From Embleya scabrispora DSM 41855 (GTDB lineage Bacteria; Actinomycetota; Actinomycetes; Streptomycetales; Streptomycetaceae): a stretch of 64,000 nucleotides of DNA. This document shows, piece by piece, positions 21,004 to 29,089 of this stretch. Below the pieces are notes generated by a model, which was not told the origin of the DNA, did not search any database, and was given only the letters and a program-made list of their open reading frames with translations. The stretch covers positions 62,001 to 126,000 of the forward strand of contig NZ_KB889719.1 in assembly GCF_000372745.1 (NCBI RefSeq). The letters are read 5' to 3'. Made by a program: the position numbers and the translations under genes. The first letter of the stretch is position 1, and every line of letters starts with the position of its first letter.

Positions 21004-21151
21004 CGTTGAGCTGTGTCCTTTCTGTAGGCATGCGGGGGTGGGGTCAGCTCTCCAGGTCGCCCCGCCCCCTACGCTCGTATCGGGTTGTTGGCCCAGGCGG
21101 TAAGGGACCCCGATGCGCGGGGGAAGTGTGACGTACGCACCGAGGCGACTC

Positions 21152-21655
21152 TCAGCGGTCGTGCGCGCCGGCGATGGCTGTGAATGGCGGCCTGGTTTGT
21201 GGTGGGCGCGCGATCACGACAGCGAACCAGACATCCTTTCCGGCCGCGTGCACCACATGACCGTTGGCAGCGGAGTGCGCCTCCACGAGCATCAGCCCAC
21301 GCCCTTCTTCGGCATCGGGCGAAGGCTCGGCGCAACGCGGCGGAGCTGACCGGCACTTGTCCCCGACGGCCACCAGCAGCCGATTCGTGACCGGAAGGCT
21401 CCAAACCCGCACCCGAGTTGCCCCACCAGCGTGCCGAACCGCGTTGCTGTGCAGTTCGGCAAGGCACAGCCGAAGCGCGAACGCGGTGTCGCCGTCGCCT
21501 CCGACGAACCTCACGGCACCGTCCACGAGCACCCGCAGCGACTCGGCATCGATGTGCGCGGTCACGTTGGCGATCAGCTCGGCATCGGGTTCGGGTTCGG
21601 CGTCCAAGTCGAGTAGGGCACCGGAAGATTCGGGGGCTGGTGGTGATGAGGCCAT
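21152..21655 (-). CDS. RsbW-like ATP-binding protein (GHKL/HATPase_c_2)
   Basis: 167 aa. The ATP site is visible: N box ELHSNAVRHAGG (about residues 67-78), a degenerate G1 box VGDKCRSAP, and G2 box EEGRGLMLVEAHS. This is the anti-sigma/serine kinase-type histidine ATPase fold, without a histidine kinase phosphoacceptor domain. ATG at 21655 preceded by GGAG. Such proteins are often found beside DUF5753 and DUF397 genes in Streptomyces, as here in divergent orientation. The target sigma factor, if any, is unknown. Confidence 0.85.
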   Translation of the reverse strand: MASSPPAPESSGALLDLDAEPEPDAELIANVTAHIDAESLRVLVDGAVRFVGGDGDTAFALRLCLAELHSNAVRHAGGATRVRVWSLPVTNRLLVAVGDKCRSAPPRCAEPSPDAEEGRGLMLVEAHSAANGHVVHAAGKDVWFAVVIARPPQTRPPFTAIAGAHDR

Positions 21656-21748
21656 ACGTCACTCCAAGCGGGAGGAGGTACAGCCGGTCCTGACCGCGGG
21701 TGATATGCCCCGCGGTGCGTAGGTGGCTGTTGTTCGTGACGATAAATG

Positions 21749-21766
21749 GCGCGCACCAGTGCGCGC
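21749..21766. promoter_or_regulatory. Dyad in the divergent promoter region (site 1)
   Basis: GCGCGCAC, CA, GTGCGCGC: a perfect 18-bp dyad about 95 bp upstream of the ATPase gene and 110 bp upstream of the DUF5753 gene. Candidate operator for the XRE-type regulator. Confidence 0.45.
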
Positions 21767-21782
21767 TACTGGATCTCGTGAA

Positions 21783-21805
21783 ATCACTCGAAGGTTTCGA
21801 GTGAT
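21783..21805. promoter_or_regulatory. Dyad in the divergent promoter region (site 2)
   Basis: ATCACTCGAA, GGT, TTCGAGTGAT: a perfect 10-bp inverted repeat with a 3-bp spacer, 16 bp after site 1. TCGAG cores fit known operator styles of this regulator class only loosely. Candidate operator. Confidence 0.5.
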
Positions 21806-21877
21806 CGTGAAGGCCTCGCCGAGGGGCATGCCGTGAGGGAGAATGCCGGCGCAAACTAGGACCCGGAGGGGGTGACG

Positions 21878-22720
21878 ATGGCTGTCCAGCCGAGTCATGC
21901 GCGACGGCGGCTCGGCGTCGAGTTGCGACGGCTGCGTACGGAAGCTGCCTTGACGGTGGATCAAGTCGTACAAGGCCTCGAATGGAGCCGGACCAAGCTG
22001 ATCCGCATCGAGTCGGCGAAGGTCTCGCTGACCCGCCACGACCTGCTGAAGCTGTGCCACCTGTATGGCGCCGGCCAGGACGAAGTCCGACGTGTAGAGG
22101 GATGGTTGGGGGAGGCGAACAGCTTCAGGTGGTGGCAGGCGTACAACCACGTGATGACGCCCACGCTCGAAGAGTTCATCGCACTGGAGTCCCAGGCGGC
22201 CAGGATCCACACGGCGAGCAGTGGCGTTTTCCCAGGCCTCTTGCAAGCGCCGAAGTACGCCCGTTCAGTGTTCGACGCCGGTCCCCATGTACCGGATCCG
22301 GACGTTGCCGACGCTCTTGTCGAACTTCGCGTCCGACGTCAGAAGATTTTGGACGAGGAAGACGTCGAGATAGTGGCCACGATCGGCGCCGGATTGCTGT
22401 ATGCGGAGGTCGGTGGCCCTGATGTCTTGCGCGAGCAACTACGGCATCTGATCGCTGTCATGGATCGGCCCAACGTCGAGATTCGGGTGATCCCGTTCAA
22501 TGCTCGACGGGCGGTTCTGACCAGCGGAATCGTCTTGTTCGATTTCTCTGACGGTATCGACCCAAGCGTTGTGTACACCGAGTATGAAGCTGGAATGGAC
22601 GCGAAGGACTCAGAGCTCGACGTCCGCCGGTTCAGGCGTCTCCTGGATCACCTGCGGACCAGCGCGCTGTCACCCGAGGACACCAGAAAATGCATCGCTA
22701 CGAGATTGGAAGATCTGTGA
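21878..22720 (+). CDS. XRE-family regulator with DUF5753 domain (WhiJ-like)
   Basis: 280 aa. The N-terminal helix-turn-helix is at about residues 10-65 (LRTEAALTVDQVVQGLEWSR, then TKLIRIESAKVSLT). The DUF5753 domain covers about 95-270 (ESQAARIHTASSGVFPGLLQ, RQKIL, VEIRVIPFNA). The ATG at 21878 is 5-6 bp from GGAGGGG; a GTG 6 bp earlier overlaps that site. This is the Streptomyces WhiJ/BldB-type set of XRE-DUF5753, DUF397 and often an RsbW-like ATPase, which affects development and antibiotic production. GC content is lower than in neighbours. Confidence 0.9.
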   Translation: MAVQPSHARRRLGVELRRLRTEAALTVDQVVQGLEWSRTKLIRIESAKVSLTRHDLLKLCHLYGAGQDEVRRVEGWLGEANSFRWWQAYNHVMTPTLEEFIALESQAARIHTASSGVFPGLLQAPKYARSVFDAGPHVPDPDVADALVELRVRRQKILDEEDVEIVATIGAGLLYAEVGGPDVLREQLRHLIAVMDRPNVEIRVIPFNARRAVLTSGIVLFDFSDGIDPSVVYTEYEAGMDAKDSELDVRRFRRLLDHLRTSALSPEDTRKCIATRLEDL

Positions 22721-22908
22721 ACGCTCAGCAGTCATCGGCGACTTGGCGCAAGTCCTCCTACTCGGGAGGCTCTGCCAGCAGCGACTGTGTCGAGGTTGCA
22801 CCGTTGACGCTTGCAGCCATGGGGGTCCGCGACACCAAGAGTCGTGAACGTGGCCACGTCACGATCACTGTCGCGTCTTGGGCGACCTTCTTGGAAGCCA
22901 CCAAGTAG
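22717..22908 (+). CDS. DUF397 small protein
   Basis: 63 aa. GTG at 22717 overlaps the stop of the DUF5753 gene (GTGA), so translation is coupled. ATWRKSSYSGGSASSDCVEV is the DUF397 signature, and the end (HVTITVASWATFLEATK) matches the usual SWxxFL tail. DUF397 proteins are thought to partner with, or antagonise, the adjacent XRE regulator. An upstream in-frame ATG at 22690 lacks a ribosome site. Confidence 0.9.
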   Translation: MNAQQSSATWRKSSYSGGSASSDCVEVAPLTLAAMGVRDTKSRERGHVTITVASWATFLEATK

Positions 22909-22936
22909 CTGCCGCCCACGAGTACTCCCGTGATCC

Positions 22937-23124
22937 CTATGTGCCCTCTCGCGCACTTCCGGATTCTCCCCCCATGACGATGCGCGCTTCGGCGACGAGA
23001 GCGAGGGCCTCCGCCCGGTCGTGCCCGCGATGGATGACCTCGTCGATTTCCGGCCGGGTGGCCCGCCCCGTCCTGTCCTCTTCGGCCCGTCCGGCGGTTG
23101 ATCGGTGACATCGCCCGTACGCAT
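22937..23124 (-). pseudogene. Decayed second copy of the antitoxin at 23345-23713
   Basis: The C-terminal frame ending at 22937 reads PEIDEVIHRGHDRAEALAL then VAEARIVMGGES. It parallels PEMDAALEREHDRIQRLGEE then ADARVIMGEDP in the antitoxin about 400 bp away. In another frame, from an ATG at 23124, MRTGDVTDQPPDGP parallels the antitoxin N-terminus MGNGTDEPQGQDP. The middle is missing and the two parts are out of frame, so it looks like a relic of a duplication on the far side of the toxin. No intact product is expected. Confidence 0.5.
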
Positions 23125-23157
23125 ATGCCTCCGTGCCCTCGTTCGTGCGACACGCGC

Positions 23158-23391
23158 TCAGATGATCCGAACCACCGTGATCAGCAAGTGCGAAGCGGTG
23201 ATCTGGTAGACGACGAACACACTTCCGCACGTCGCTTCGCGTCGCTCCTTCGCGTAAGTCGGGCTCGACCCGGACCCGTATGGGTCGTCGGCGATACGGC
23301 GCATGCCGTTGTCCAAATCCCGACGCTGAGACGAACTGAGCTGCCTACGTGCCGTTTCGGAGTCGGGACTGTAGCTCACTGCGTACGACAT
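23158..23391 (-). CDS. ParE/RelE-like toxin
   Basis: 77 aa. MSYAVSYSPDSETARRQL, RIADDPYG and a closing GSVFVVYQITASHLLITVVR match the ParE/RelE toxin fold: DP turn, central YxVxY-like strand, terminal beta strand. ATG at 23391 preceded by GGGGGA. The first 47 bp overlap the 3' end of the upstream antitoxin gene, which gives coupled translation. Either gyrase (ParE) or ribosome-dependent mRNA cleavage (RelE) is possible; the catalytic residues do not decide. Confidence 0.75.
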   Translation of the reverse strand: MSYAVSYSPDSETARRQLSSSQRRDLDNGMRRIADDPYGSGSSPTYAKERREATCGSVFVVYQITASHLLITVVRII

Positions 23392-23713
23392 CAGGGTCTT
23401 CCCCCATGATCACGCGTGCGTCGGCTTCTTCGCCGAGCCGTTGAATCCTGTCGTGCTCCCGCTCCAAGGCCGCGTCCATTTCCGGTGTACTCGCCCACCG
23501 TGCCATGGTCGCGAACAGATCCCGTGCGGGAGTCTCCTCGATCGTCTTCGTGAACGCCTCGCGCCGTTCTTCGGGCAGAGCCTCACGAATGCCGGCAATC
23601 GTGGCCGGCACGGTCACCCATCGCCCGTCGACGACCGTGCGGAACAGCTTCCCGCCCTGATCGTCAGGTACATCGGGGTCTTGACCCTGCGGTTCGTCGG
23701 TGCCGTTGCCCAT
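23345..23713 (-). CDS. Putative antitoxin of the ParE/RelE-like pair
   Basis: 122 aa. ATG at 23713 with AAGGAGG upstream. The N-terminal 30 residues are Gly/Asp-rich and disordered; the rest is helical and charged (EALPEERREAFTKTIEET, ALEREHDRIQRLGEEADAR). No known DNA-binding motif is obvious. It precedes and overlaps the toxin gene, the usual antitoxin-first order. The family is not recognised, so the role rests on context. A degraded copy lies downstream of the toxin. Confidence 0.65.
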   Translation of the reverse strand: MGNGTDEPQGQDPDVPDDQGGKLFRTVVDGRWVTVPATIAGIREALPEERREAFTKTIEETPARDLFATMARWASTPEMDAALEREHDRIQRLGEEADARVIMGEDPDVVRSELQSRLRNGT

Positions 23714-23835
23714 GTGGGGCGCGCCTCCTTGCAGCCGAACTCGTACATACAGTGTGCACTCGATCACGCACCGGAATCAATGCTCGGGTTCGTGCACGTG
23801 GTTCCACGAGTGCATCACCGAATGCGGAGGTCGAG

Positions 23836-24060
23836 ATGACCGGTGATCCGATTGCCCTGCATTTGGCTCTTGCCGAGTGGGTGACCCCGACTGCAAGCCC
23901 GCGTCGGATGGTGCGACTGCTCGCCGGCGGAACAGGAAGCGTGCGACCCGAAGTACGACGAGTGAGGCTGCTCATGGACCGGGAGCCCGGGTGTCAGTCC
24001 TCCGCCGCGCGTAGTTCGTCGTTGGCCTCCTGGTATGCGTCCGTCGCGCGTTCGAAGTAG
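23836..24060 (+). CDS. Possible small ORF, 74 aa, doubtful
   Basis: An ATG at 23836 follows GGAGG, the only strong start signal in this gap. The product (MTGDPIALHLALAEWVTPTA...) has no known family, and its last 66 bp overlap the 3' end of the convergent MarR gene. It could be a relic or a false ORF. Confidence 0.25.
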   Translation: MTGDPIALHLALAEWVTPTASPRRMVRLLAGGTGSVRPEVRRVRLLMDREPGCQSSAARSSSLASWYASVARSK

Positions 24061-24452
24061 TCGAACAGCACGGCCAGTTGCTCCGGGGTGTAGCCGCGCA
24101 TCAGGTCGCCGACGCGGCGTCGGGCCGGGGCCATGGTCTCGTCGAGGGCGGCCGGCTTGCCGACCGGTTCCACGATGACCTTGCGGCGGTCGTCGGGGGC
24201 GGGGACGCGCCGTACGTAGCCGGCCGCCTCCAGGCGGTCGATCAGGCGTGTGGTCGGCCCGGTCGTGAGCCCGGTGCGGGTGACGATCTCGCCCGGGGTC
24301 ATGGCGCCCGCGAGTTCGAGGATGTTGAGCACGTACAGGTCGGACGCACCCAGACCGCACGCCTTGGCGCTCGCGAGGCCGTGGAGCATCACCGAACTCA
24401 GGTAGCGCCGGTAGACGTCCTGGGCGTCGGATCGCATGGCAGGCGTTGACAC
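23994..24452 (-). CDS. MarR-family regulator
   Basis: 152 aa from a GTG at 24452 after GAAGGGAG. The winged helix-turn-helix is clear: MTPGEIVTRTGLTTGPTTRL then IDRLEAAGYVRRVPAPDDRR with the wing Asp-Arg-Arg. Flanking helices form the dimer interface. It is divergent from an SgcJ-like protein with inverted repeats in the 90-bp gap, so it probably represses both genes. The ligand is unknown. Confidence 0.9.
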   Translation of the reverse strand: MSTPAMRSDAQDVYRRYLSSVMLHGLASAKACGLGASDLYVLNILELAGAMTPGEIVTRTGLTTGPTTRLIDRLEAAGYVRRVPAPDDRRKVIVEPVGKPAALDETMAPARRRVGDLMRGYTPEQLAVLFDYFERATDAYQEANDELRAAED

Positions 24453-24471
24453 GGGTGTACTCCCTTCCTAA

Positions 24472-24499
24472 TCTCTTCCTTAGAGAAGAGAAATCTTCT
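24472..24499. promoter_or_regulatory. Candidate MarR operator
   Basis: Two overlapping perfect dyads: TCTCTTC (24472-24478) with GAAGAGA (24485-24491), and AGAAGA (24484-24489) with TCTTCT (24494-24499). A further TCTTCTT block follows. They lie in the A/T-rich gap between the divergent marR and SgcJ-like genes. Confidence 0.5.
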
Positions 24500-24542
24500 G
24501 GGCAGAATCTTCTTCCCGGAAGCTATCATTGGAGGCCCGACC

Positions 24543-25064
24543 ATGTCCGCGACCATGCCCGAGATCATCGACACTCTCAACGCCAAGCACACGACCGCTA
24601 CGCACACCACCGCCGCCACCGACACCGCAGCGATCGCGCGGCTCCTGCAGCGGGTGGACGCGGCCTGGGGGCGCGGCGACGGGGCGGCCTACGGCGCGGA
24701 CTTCACCGCCGACGCCACGTACATCACCTACGTCGGCACCCTCTACCGCGGCGCCGACGAGATCGGTCGCGCTCACCAAGCCCTGTTCGACAGCTTCCTC
24801 AAGGGCACGCGGATCGCGAGTGTCATCGAGCAGATCCGGTTCCTCGGCGCCGACGCGGCCGTGGTCGTCACGCGCGGCAACACCTACAAGGGCGACAAGG
24901 TTCCGTCCGCCGACAAGCTCGCCAAGATTCAGACGTACACGGTGGTCCGCGAGCCGGGCGGTGCCTGGCGCGTCGCGGCGTTCCAGAACACGTTGCGCAA
25001 GCCGCTCATGGAGAAGGTGTCCTTCCGGATGCAGCCGAACAGCCGGCCCGCCGACGCGCGGTGA
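24543..25064 (+). CDS. SgcJ/EcaC-family SnoaL-like protein
   Basis: 173 aa. ATG at 24543, GGAGG 8 bp upstream. LLQRVDAAWGRGDGAAYGAD followed by FTADATYITYVGTLYRGADE is the opening of SgcJ/EcaC-type NTF2-fold proteins, and EPGGAWRVAAFQNT is the closing strand. The first 30 residues are Thr/Ala-rich. Members are found in antibiotic pathways and as stand-alone proteins; the substrate cannot be read from the sequence. It is probably controlled by the divergent MarR protein. Confidence 0.85.
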   Translation: MSATMPEIIDTLNAKHTTATHTTAATDTAAIARLLQRVDAAWGRGDGAAYGADFTADATYITYVGTLYRGADEIGRAHQALFDSFLKGTRIASVIEQIRFLGADAAVVVTRGNTYKGDKVPSADKLAKIQTYTVVREPGGAWRVAAFQNTLRKPLMEKVSFRMQPNSRPADAR

Positions 25065-25130
25065 TGGTGACACCGACAGCGCGCCGCAGCGGCGAGCGTC
25101 CCGATCGCTGCCCCACGAAGGCCAAGCCAC

Positions 25131-25164
25131 AAGCAGGGTCGGAGCAACCGCTCCGACCCTGCTT
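25131..25164. terminator. Bidirectional hairpin terminator
   Basis: AAGCAGGGTCGGAGC, AACC, GCTCCGACCCTGCTT: a perfect 15-bp stem followed by a short T run, between the SgcJ-like gene and the convergent frameshifted gene. Confidence 0.88.
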
Positions 25165-25268
25165 TCGCGTGCGGCGGCCCGCCGCACCCCGTCCGCCGCA
25201 GCCGCTCCTTCGCCGACTTTCCGGTTACGTCAGGCCCTGTCCGGTAGGGCCGGACGGGACCCGCTCGC

Positions 25269-26137
25269 TCAGTCCTCAACCGGCTGCGTGCGCCAGAAGT
25301 CCACGGCTTCCAGGAAGGTCGGGTCGGAGACCAGCCGGGCCACCTGTTCGCTGGTGACGGGGGGCGCCGCGTCGGTTCGCACGTCCGAGATCATGCCGAA
25401 GAACACCTCCGCTCCGTGGTAGCCGAAACTCGCGATCGGAATCGCCGGGGACGTGCTGCCCTTGTCGGGCGCGATGTTGCCGACCGAGATCGGTGTTCCG
25501 TCCGGAAGCCGCCCGTCGACACACGGAAGCGGCGGGGTCTGCGACACCCGCTCGGCACAGGGCATGCTCCAGGTACCCCCCGGGCGGACCTCGGCAGGGA
25601 CGGCGGGCAGGTCGACCCGTACGGTGATCTGGTAGCTCTTGTCACCGGAAACCAGGCGATACGCGTTCACGCTGTTGTCCGGAATCACGATCCGGCCCAC
25701 GTCCGGGGGCAGCAGCTTCGTGAGCACGTCGGCGAGCTTCTGCTTGAAGGCGTAACGCAGTTCGACCTCGGACCGGGTGAACTGACGGGCCTTGCCCGTC
25801 TTCGTCGGCGTCACGTGCACCGTCGGATACGCCGTCGTCGGCGCGGCGAGCGGCTGGTCGGTCGGCCAGTTCGCCGGATGCAGCGGCAGCTCGCCGGGCT
25901 GTGAACTGCCGTCCCGGCCCGTGTCGTCGCCCGCCCATGGCGCGAGCAGCAGGGTCGGCGCGGCGATCGCCGCGACCGATGCGACGCCCACGACACCGAT
26001 CAGCGCCCGGGACCGAAGCCGCTGCCGGCGCCCCTGCGCACCGCGCCGGGTACCAGGTCCGGCAGCGGCGGAAGCTCGACCATCGCTCGATCCAGCACCA
26101 TCCGAAACTCCTGATCACCACTGTCTTCGCGCAGCAT
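25269..26137 (-). pseudogene. Frameshifted membrane-anchored partner of the SigE-type sigma factor
   Basis: An ATG at 26137 (AGGGG 6 bp before it) begins MLREDSGDQEFRMVLDRAMV, then ELPPLPDLVPG, and reaches a stop near 26003. A shift of one base in the short C run at 26031-26034 joins it to RRQRLRSRALIGVVGVASVA and the open frame that runs to 25269. The joined protein (about 288 aa) has a cytoplasmic N-terminus, one membrane segment and an extracellular domain with Cys residues, a layout seen in anti-sigma or sigma-linked membrane proteins. It starts 9 bp after the sigma stop. This is either a real mutation or a sequencing error in the homopolymer; a shorter protein from the GTG at 25991 is the alternative. 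Confidence 0.62.
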
Positions 26138-26146
26138 GACGACCCC

Positions 26147-26650
26147 TCAGCTCTCCGTCGAGTACAGGTGGAGGTCTCCGGGTTCGGCCCGGAGTTTGGC
26201 CATCGAACGGGCGCACTGGCTCTTGACGTTGCCGGTGCTACAGCGCAGCAGCGTGGCGACGCTTTCCACGCTCAGGTCCTCCCAGTAGCGCAGGATGACC
26301 ATCACGCGCGGCTTGGGCGGCAGCGTGTCCAGCGCCGCGAGCAGGGTCAGCCGCAGGTCCGGGTGCTGTCCCGACTTCGGCGCCCCCGACCCGAGTTCGT
26401 GCGCCGCGTGTTCGCGTCGCCGGCCGCGCTGCTCGCTCAGGAAGGTGCGGCTGAGCACGGTCTTGGCATACGCGTCCAGGTTCTCCGCGCGACTCGCCCG
26501 CTTCCAGTGCCGGAACAGCTTGGCCAGCGTGGTCTGGGCCAGGTCCTGGGCCTGATCGGCGTCCCCGCACAGCAGATACGCGGTTCGATAGAGCTGCTGT
26601 TGGCGCGCCCGCGCGTACTCCTCGAAATCTCGCCGGCCGGTTGTCGGCAT
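26147..26650 (-). CDS. SigE-family ECF RNA polymerase sigma factor
   Basis: 167 aa from the ATG at 26650 (GGGG upstream). Region 2: YRTAYLLCGDADQAQDLAQT then TLAKLFRHWKR. Region 4: LPPKPRVMVILRYWEDLSVE then SVATLLRCSTGNVKSQCAR. The length and the wording fit the short Streptomyces SigE family, whose genes are commonly followed by a membrane-anchored partner as here. The target regulon is unknown. The open frame extends to 26725 without a better start. Confidence 0.9.
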   Translation of the reverse strand: MPTTGRRDFEEYARARQQQLYRTAYLLCGDADQAQDLAQTTLAKLFRHWKRASRAENLDAYAKTVLSRTFLSEQRGRRREHAAHELGSGAPKSGQHPDLRLTLLAALDTLPPKPRVMVILRYWEDLSVESVATLLRCSTGNVKSQCARSMAKLRAEPGDLHLYSTES

Positions 26651-26733
26651 ATCGACCCCATCGTTGTCACCCCGTTCAGAGCGACCGAGAGGCAAATGGG
26701 TTGCACCCGGGATCGAGCGAATCACAAAACACG

Positions 26734-26759
26734 TCGGGCCCGACCGAAGTCGGGCCCGA
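26734..26759 (-). terminator. Hairpin terminator of the DUF402 gene
   Basis: TCGGGCCCGAC, CGAA, GTCGGGCCCGA: a perfect 11-bp stem, 15 bp after the stop. Confidence 0.78.
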
Positions 26760-26774
26760 GTCCTGCGGAAGCGG

Positions 26775-27461
26775 CTACGCGATGCGCGCGTTGTCCGCCC
26801 AGTCGTCCGGGAGTTGCGGCAGCGGCCAGGCCGGGTCCGGGCGCCAGTTCTCCCAGCCCTGGTCGAACGGCGCGCCCCAGGCCCGGATCGCCTCGACCGC
26901 GGCCCGCCCCTCGGCCTCGATCGCCTCGACCTGCTCGTCGGTGAGCCGGCCCGCCTCCCGGGAGGCGGCCAGTTCGTCCTGGTCCTTGTACTCCCATCGC
27001 CGGTCCGGGGTGACCCACACGTCCAGCACGTGGTCCTCGGTGTCCACCCCGCCGGACCATCGGGTGCGTGGGCGTTCGAGGTTGACGTACCAGCCGGAGA
27101 AGCGCCAATCGGCCTGCCAGAACAGCCAGACCGACCACGGCTCGTCGGGTCGGGCCAGCATCAGTACGCCGGTTCCGGTCCACTCGACGATCGAGGGGAT
27201 CCGGCCGAGTCGGAATCTGCGTTCGATCGGCGCCGTGCGGATGTCCGATCCGTCCGGCAACATCGGCTTGACCCGGGACGTGCCCCCGGCCAGCCAGACC
27301 GCGAGTTGGTCCGGGTCGTCGCGAACGACGGTCACCGGACGGCAGTCCAGGACCTGATCGCCGCGCAGATAGCGCCACAACACCTGGTCGCCGGGAGACC
27401 AGGTGCCGGGCGCGGAGCGGGGATCCTCGAAGTGCTCGTGCATGCGCAGGATGTTAGACAT
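26775..27461 (-). CDS. DUF402 family protein (nucleoside phosphatase-like fold)
   Basis: 228 aa. The DUF402 core is at about residues 85-200: SVWLFWQADWRFSGWYVNLE, DTEDHVLDVWVTPDRRWEYK and DQDEL, holding the acidic residues that bind metal in FomD and the nucleoside tri/diphosphatases of this fold. Trp-rich. ATG at 27461 with AAGG close by. The physiological substrate is not predictable. The gene stands alone with its own terminator. Confidence 0.85.
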   Translation of the reverse strand: MSNILRMHEHFEDPRSAPGTWSPGDQVLWRYLRGDQVLDCRPVTVVRDDPDQLAVWLAGGTSRVKPMLPDGSDIRTAPIERRFRLGRIPSIVEWTGTGVLMLARPDEPWSVWLFWQADWRFSGWYVNLERPRTRWSGGVDTEDHVLDVWVTPDRRWEYKDQDELAASREAGRLTDEQVEAIEAEGRAAVEAIRAWGAPFDQGWENWRPDPAWPLPQLPDDWADNARIA

Positions 27462-27590
27462 GACCTTGATTTACCCAGCGCCCGTAACACCTGACCGTGA
27501 GTCATGTTACGGGTGGGTCATCATGCGAAGAACATCACGGGTGTGTGCGTACGCCCCCGTCGCCCTGCGTGCGACCGCCGGCGCGGGGCG

Positions 27591-29006
27591 TCACGGACGA
27601 GTCATCCCGAGTACGTCCAGCGCCGCGTCGAGTTCGGCCTCGGTCAGCCGGCCCGCCGACACGTGGCCGCGCTCGATCACCACCTGCCGGATCGTCTTGC
27701 GCTCGGCCAGTGACTGCTTGGCGATCTTCGCCGCCTCCTCGTAGCCGAGGAAACGATTGAGTGGAGTGACCACCGACGGGGACGATTCGGCGTATTCGCG
27801 CATCCGTTCCACGTCCGCCTCGATGCCCGCGACCGTACGATCGGCCAGCACCCGCGTCACGTTGCCGAGCAGGCGGATCGATTCGAGCAGGTTGCGGGCA
27901 ATCACCGGAAGCATCACGTTGAGCTCGAAGTTGCCCGCCGCACCGCCGAAGGCCACCGCCGCGTCGTTGCCGATGACCTGCGCGACCACCTGGCCGACCG
28001 CCTCCGGGATCACCGGGTTGACCTTGCCCGGCATGATCGAGCTGCCCGGTTGCAGATCCGGCAGCCGGATCTCGGCCAGCCCGGTGCGCGGCCCCGAGCC
28101 CATCCAGCGCAGGTCGTTGACGATCTTGTTCAGGCCGACCGCGATGGTGCGCAACTGGCCGGACAGCTCGACCAGTCCGTCCCGCGCGCCCTGTGCCTCG
28201 AAGTGGTCGCGGGCCTCGGTGAAGGCCAGCCCGGTGGAGGCCGCGATCTCCGCGATCACCCGCGCCGAGAAGCCCGGCGGGGTATTGATGCCGGTGCCCA
28301 CCGCGGTGCCGCCCAGCGGCAGTTCGAGCACGCGCGGCAGACTCGCCTGCAACCGTTCGACGCCGTAACGCACCTGCGCCGCGTATCCGCCGAACTCCTG
28401 ACCCAGGGTCACCGGCGTGGCGTCCATCAGGTGTGTACGCCCGGACTTGACCACGTCGGCGAACTCGGTCGCCTTGGATTCCAAGGTGGACGCGAGGTGG
28501 TCGAGCGAGGGGATCAGCCGATGGGTGACCGCGAGCGCCGCCGCGATGTGGATCGAGGACGGGAACACGTCGTTCGACGACTGGGACGCGTTGACATGGT
28601 CGTTGGGATGCACGTCCCGACCCAGGCGTTCGGTCGCCAGGGTGGCCAGCACCTCGTTCATGTTCATGTTCGAGGAGGTGCCCGAGCCGGTCTGGAACAC
28701 GTCCACCGGGAACTGGTCGGCCCACCGACCGGTCACCACCTCGGCCGCGGTCTGCTCGATCGCCTCCGCGGTGTCCTTGTCCAGCACGCCCAGTTCGGCG
28801 TTCACCCGTGCCGCGGCGCCCTTGATCCGGGCCAGCGCCTCCACGTGTGCGGGCTCCAGGCGCTGCCCGGAGATCGGGAAGTTGGCGACGGCGCGCTGGG
28901 TCTGCGCCCGCCACTTGGCGGCGGCCGGCACCCGCACCTCGCCCATCGAGTCGTGCTCGATGCGGAACTCGCCGGTCGCATCTGCGGACGGTGCTGCCTC
29001 GGACAT
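27591..29006 (-). CDS. fumC: Fumarate hydratase class II
   Basis: 471 aa. ATG at 29006 preceded by AGGAGG. Superfamily motifs: [44 protein letters not shown], and the signature [15 protein letters not shown] with the catalytic Ser loop. This is the oxygen-stable, iron-free tetramer that interconverts fumarate and malate in the TCA cycle. A second, unrelated Fe-S fumarase lies at 43139. The nearest neighbour downstream is the DUF402 gene after a 129-bp gap. Confidence 0.96.
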   Translation of the reverse strand: MSEAAPSADATGEFRIEHDSMGEVRVPAAAKWRAQTQRAVANFPISGQRLEPAHVEALARIKGAAARVNAELGVLDKDTAEAIEQTAAEVVTGRWADQFPVDVFQTGSGTSSNMNMNEVLATLATERLGRDVHPNDHVNASQSSNDVFPSSIHIAAALAVTHRLIPSLDHLASTLESKATEFADVVKSGRTHLMDATPVTLGQEFGGYAAQVRYGVERLQASLPRVLELPLGGTAVGTGINTPPGFSARVIAEIAASTGLAFTEARDHFEAQGARDGLVELSGQLRTIAVGLNKIVNDLRWMGSGPRTGLAEIRLPDLQPGSSIMPGKVNPVIPEAVGQVVAQVIGNDAAVAFGGAAGNFELNVMLPVIARNLLESIRLLGNVTRVLADRTVAGIEADVERMREYAESSPSVVTPLNRFLGYEEAAKIAKQSLAERKTIRQVVIERGHVSAGRLTEAELDAALDVLGMTRP

Positions 29007-29089
29007 CGTTGTCGCCTCCTGGATGAGCTTCCCACGCCACAACGGCCCGCCGGCTCGACCTGTTCCTGTCGAGAGCCCGGGGCGTGTCA

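Noticed and set aside
21749-21805. Attachment site or small RNA at the two perfect dyads
   Set aside because: No integrase nearby and the dyads lie exactly in a divergent promoter gap, so operators are simpler.
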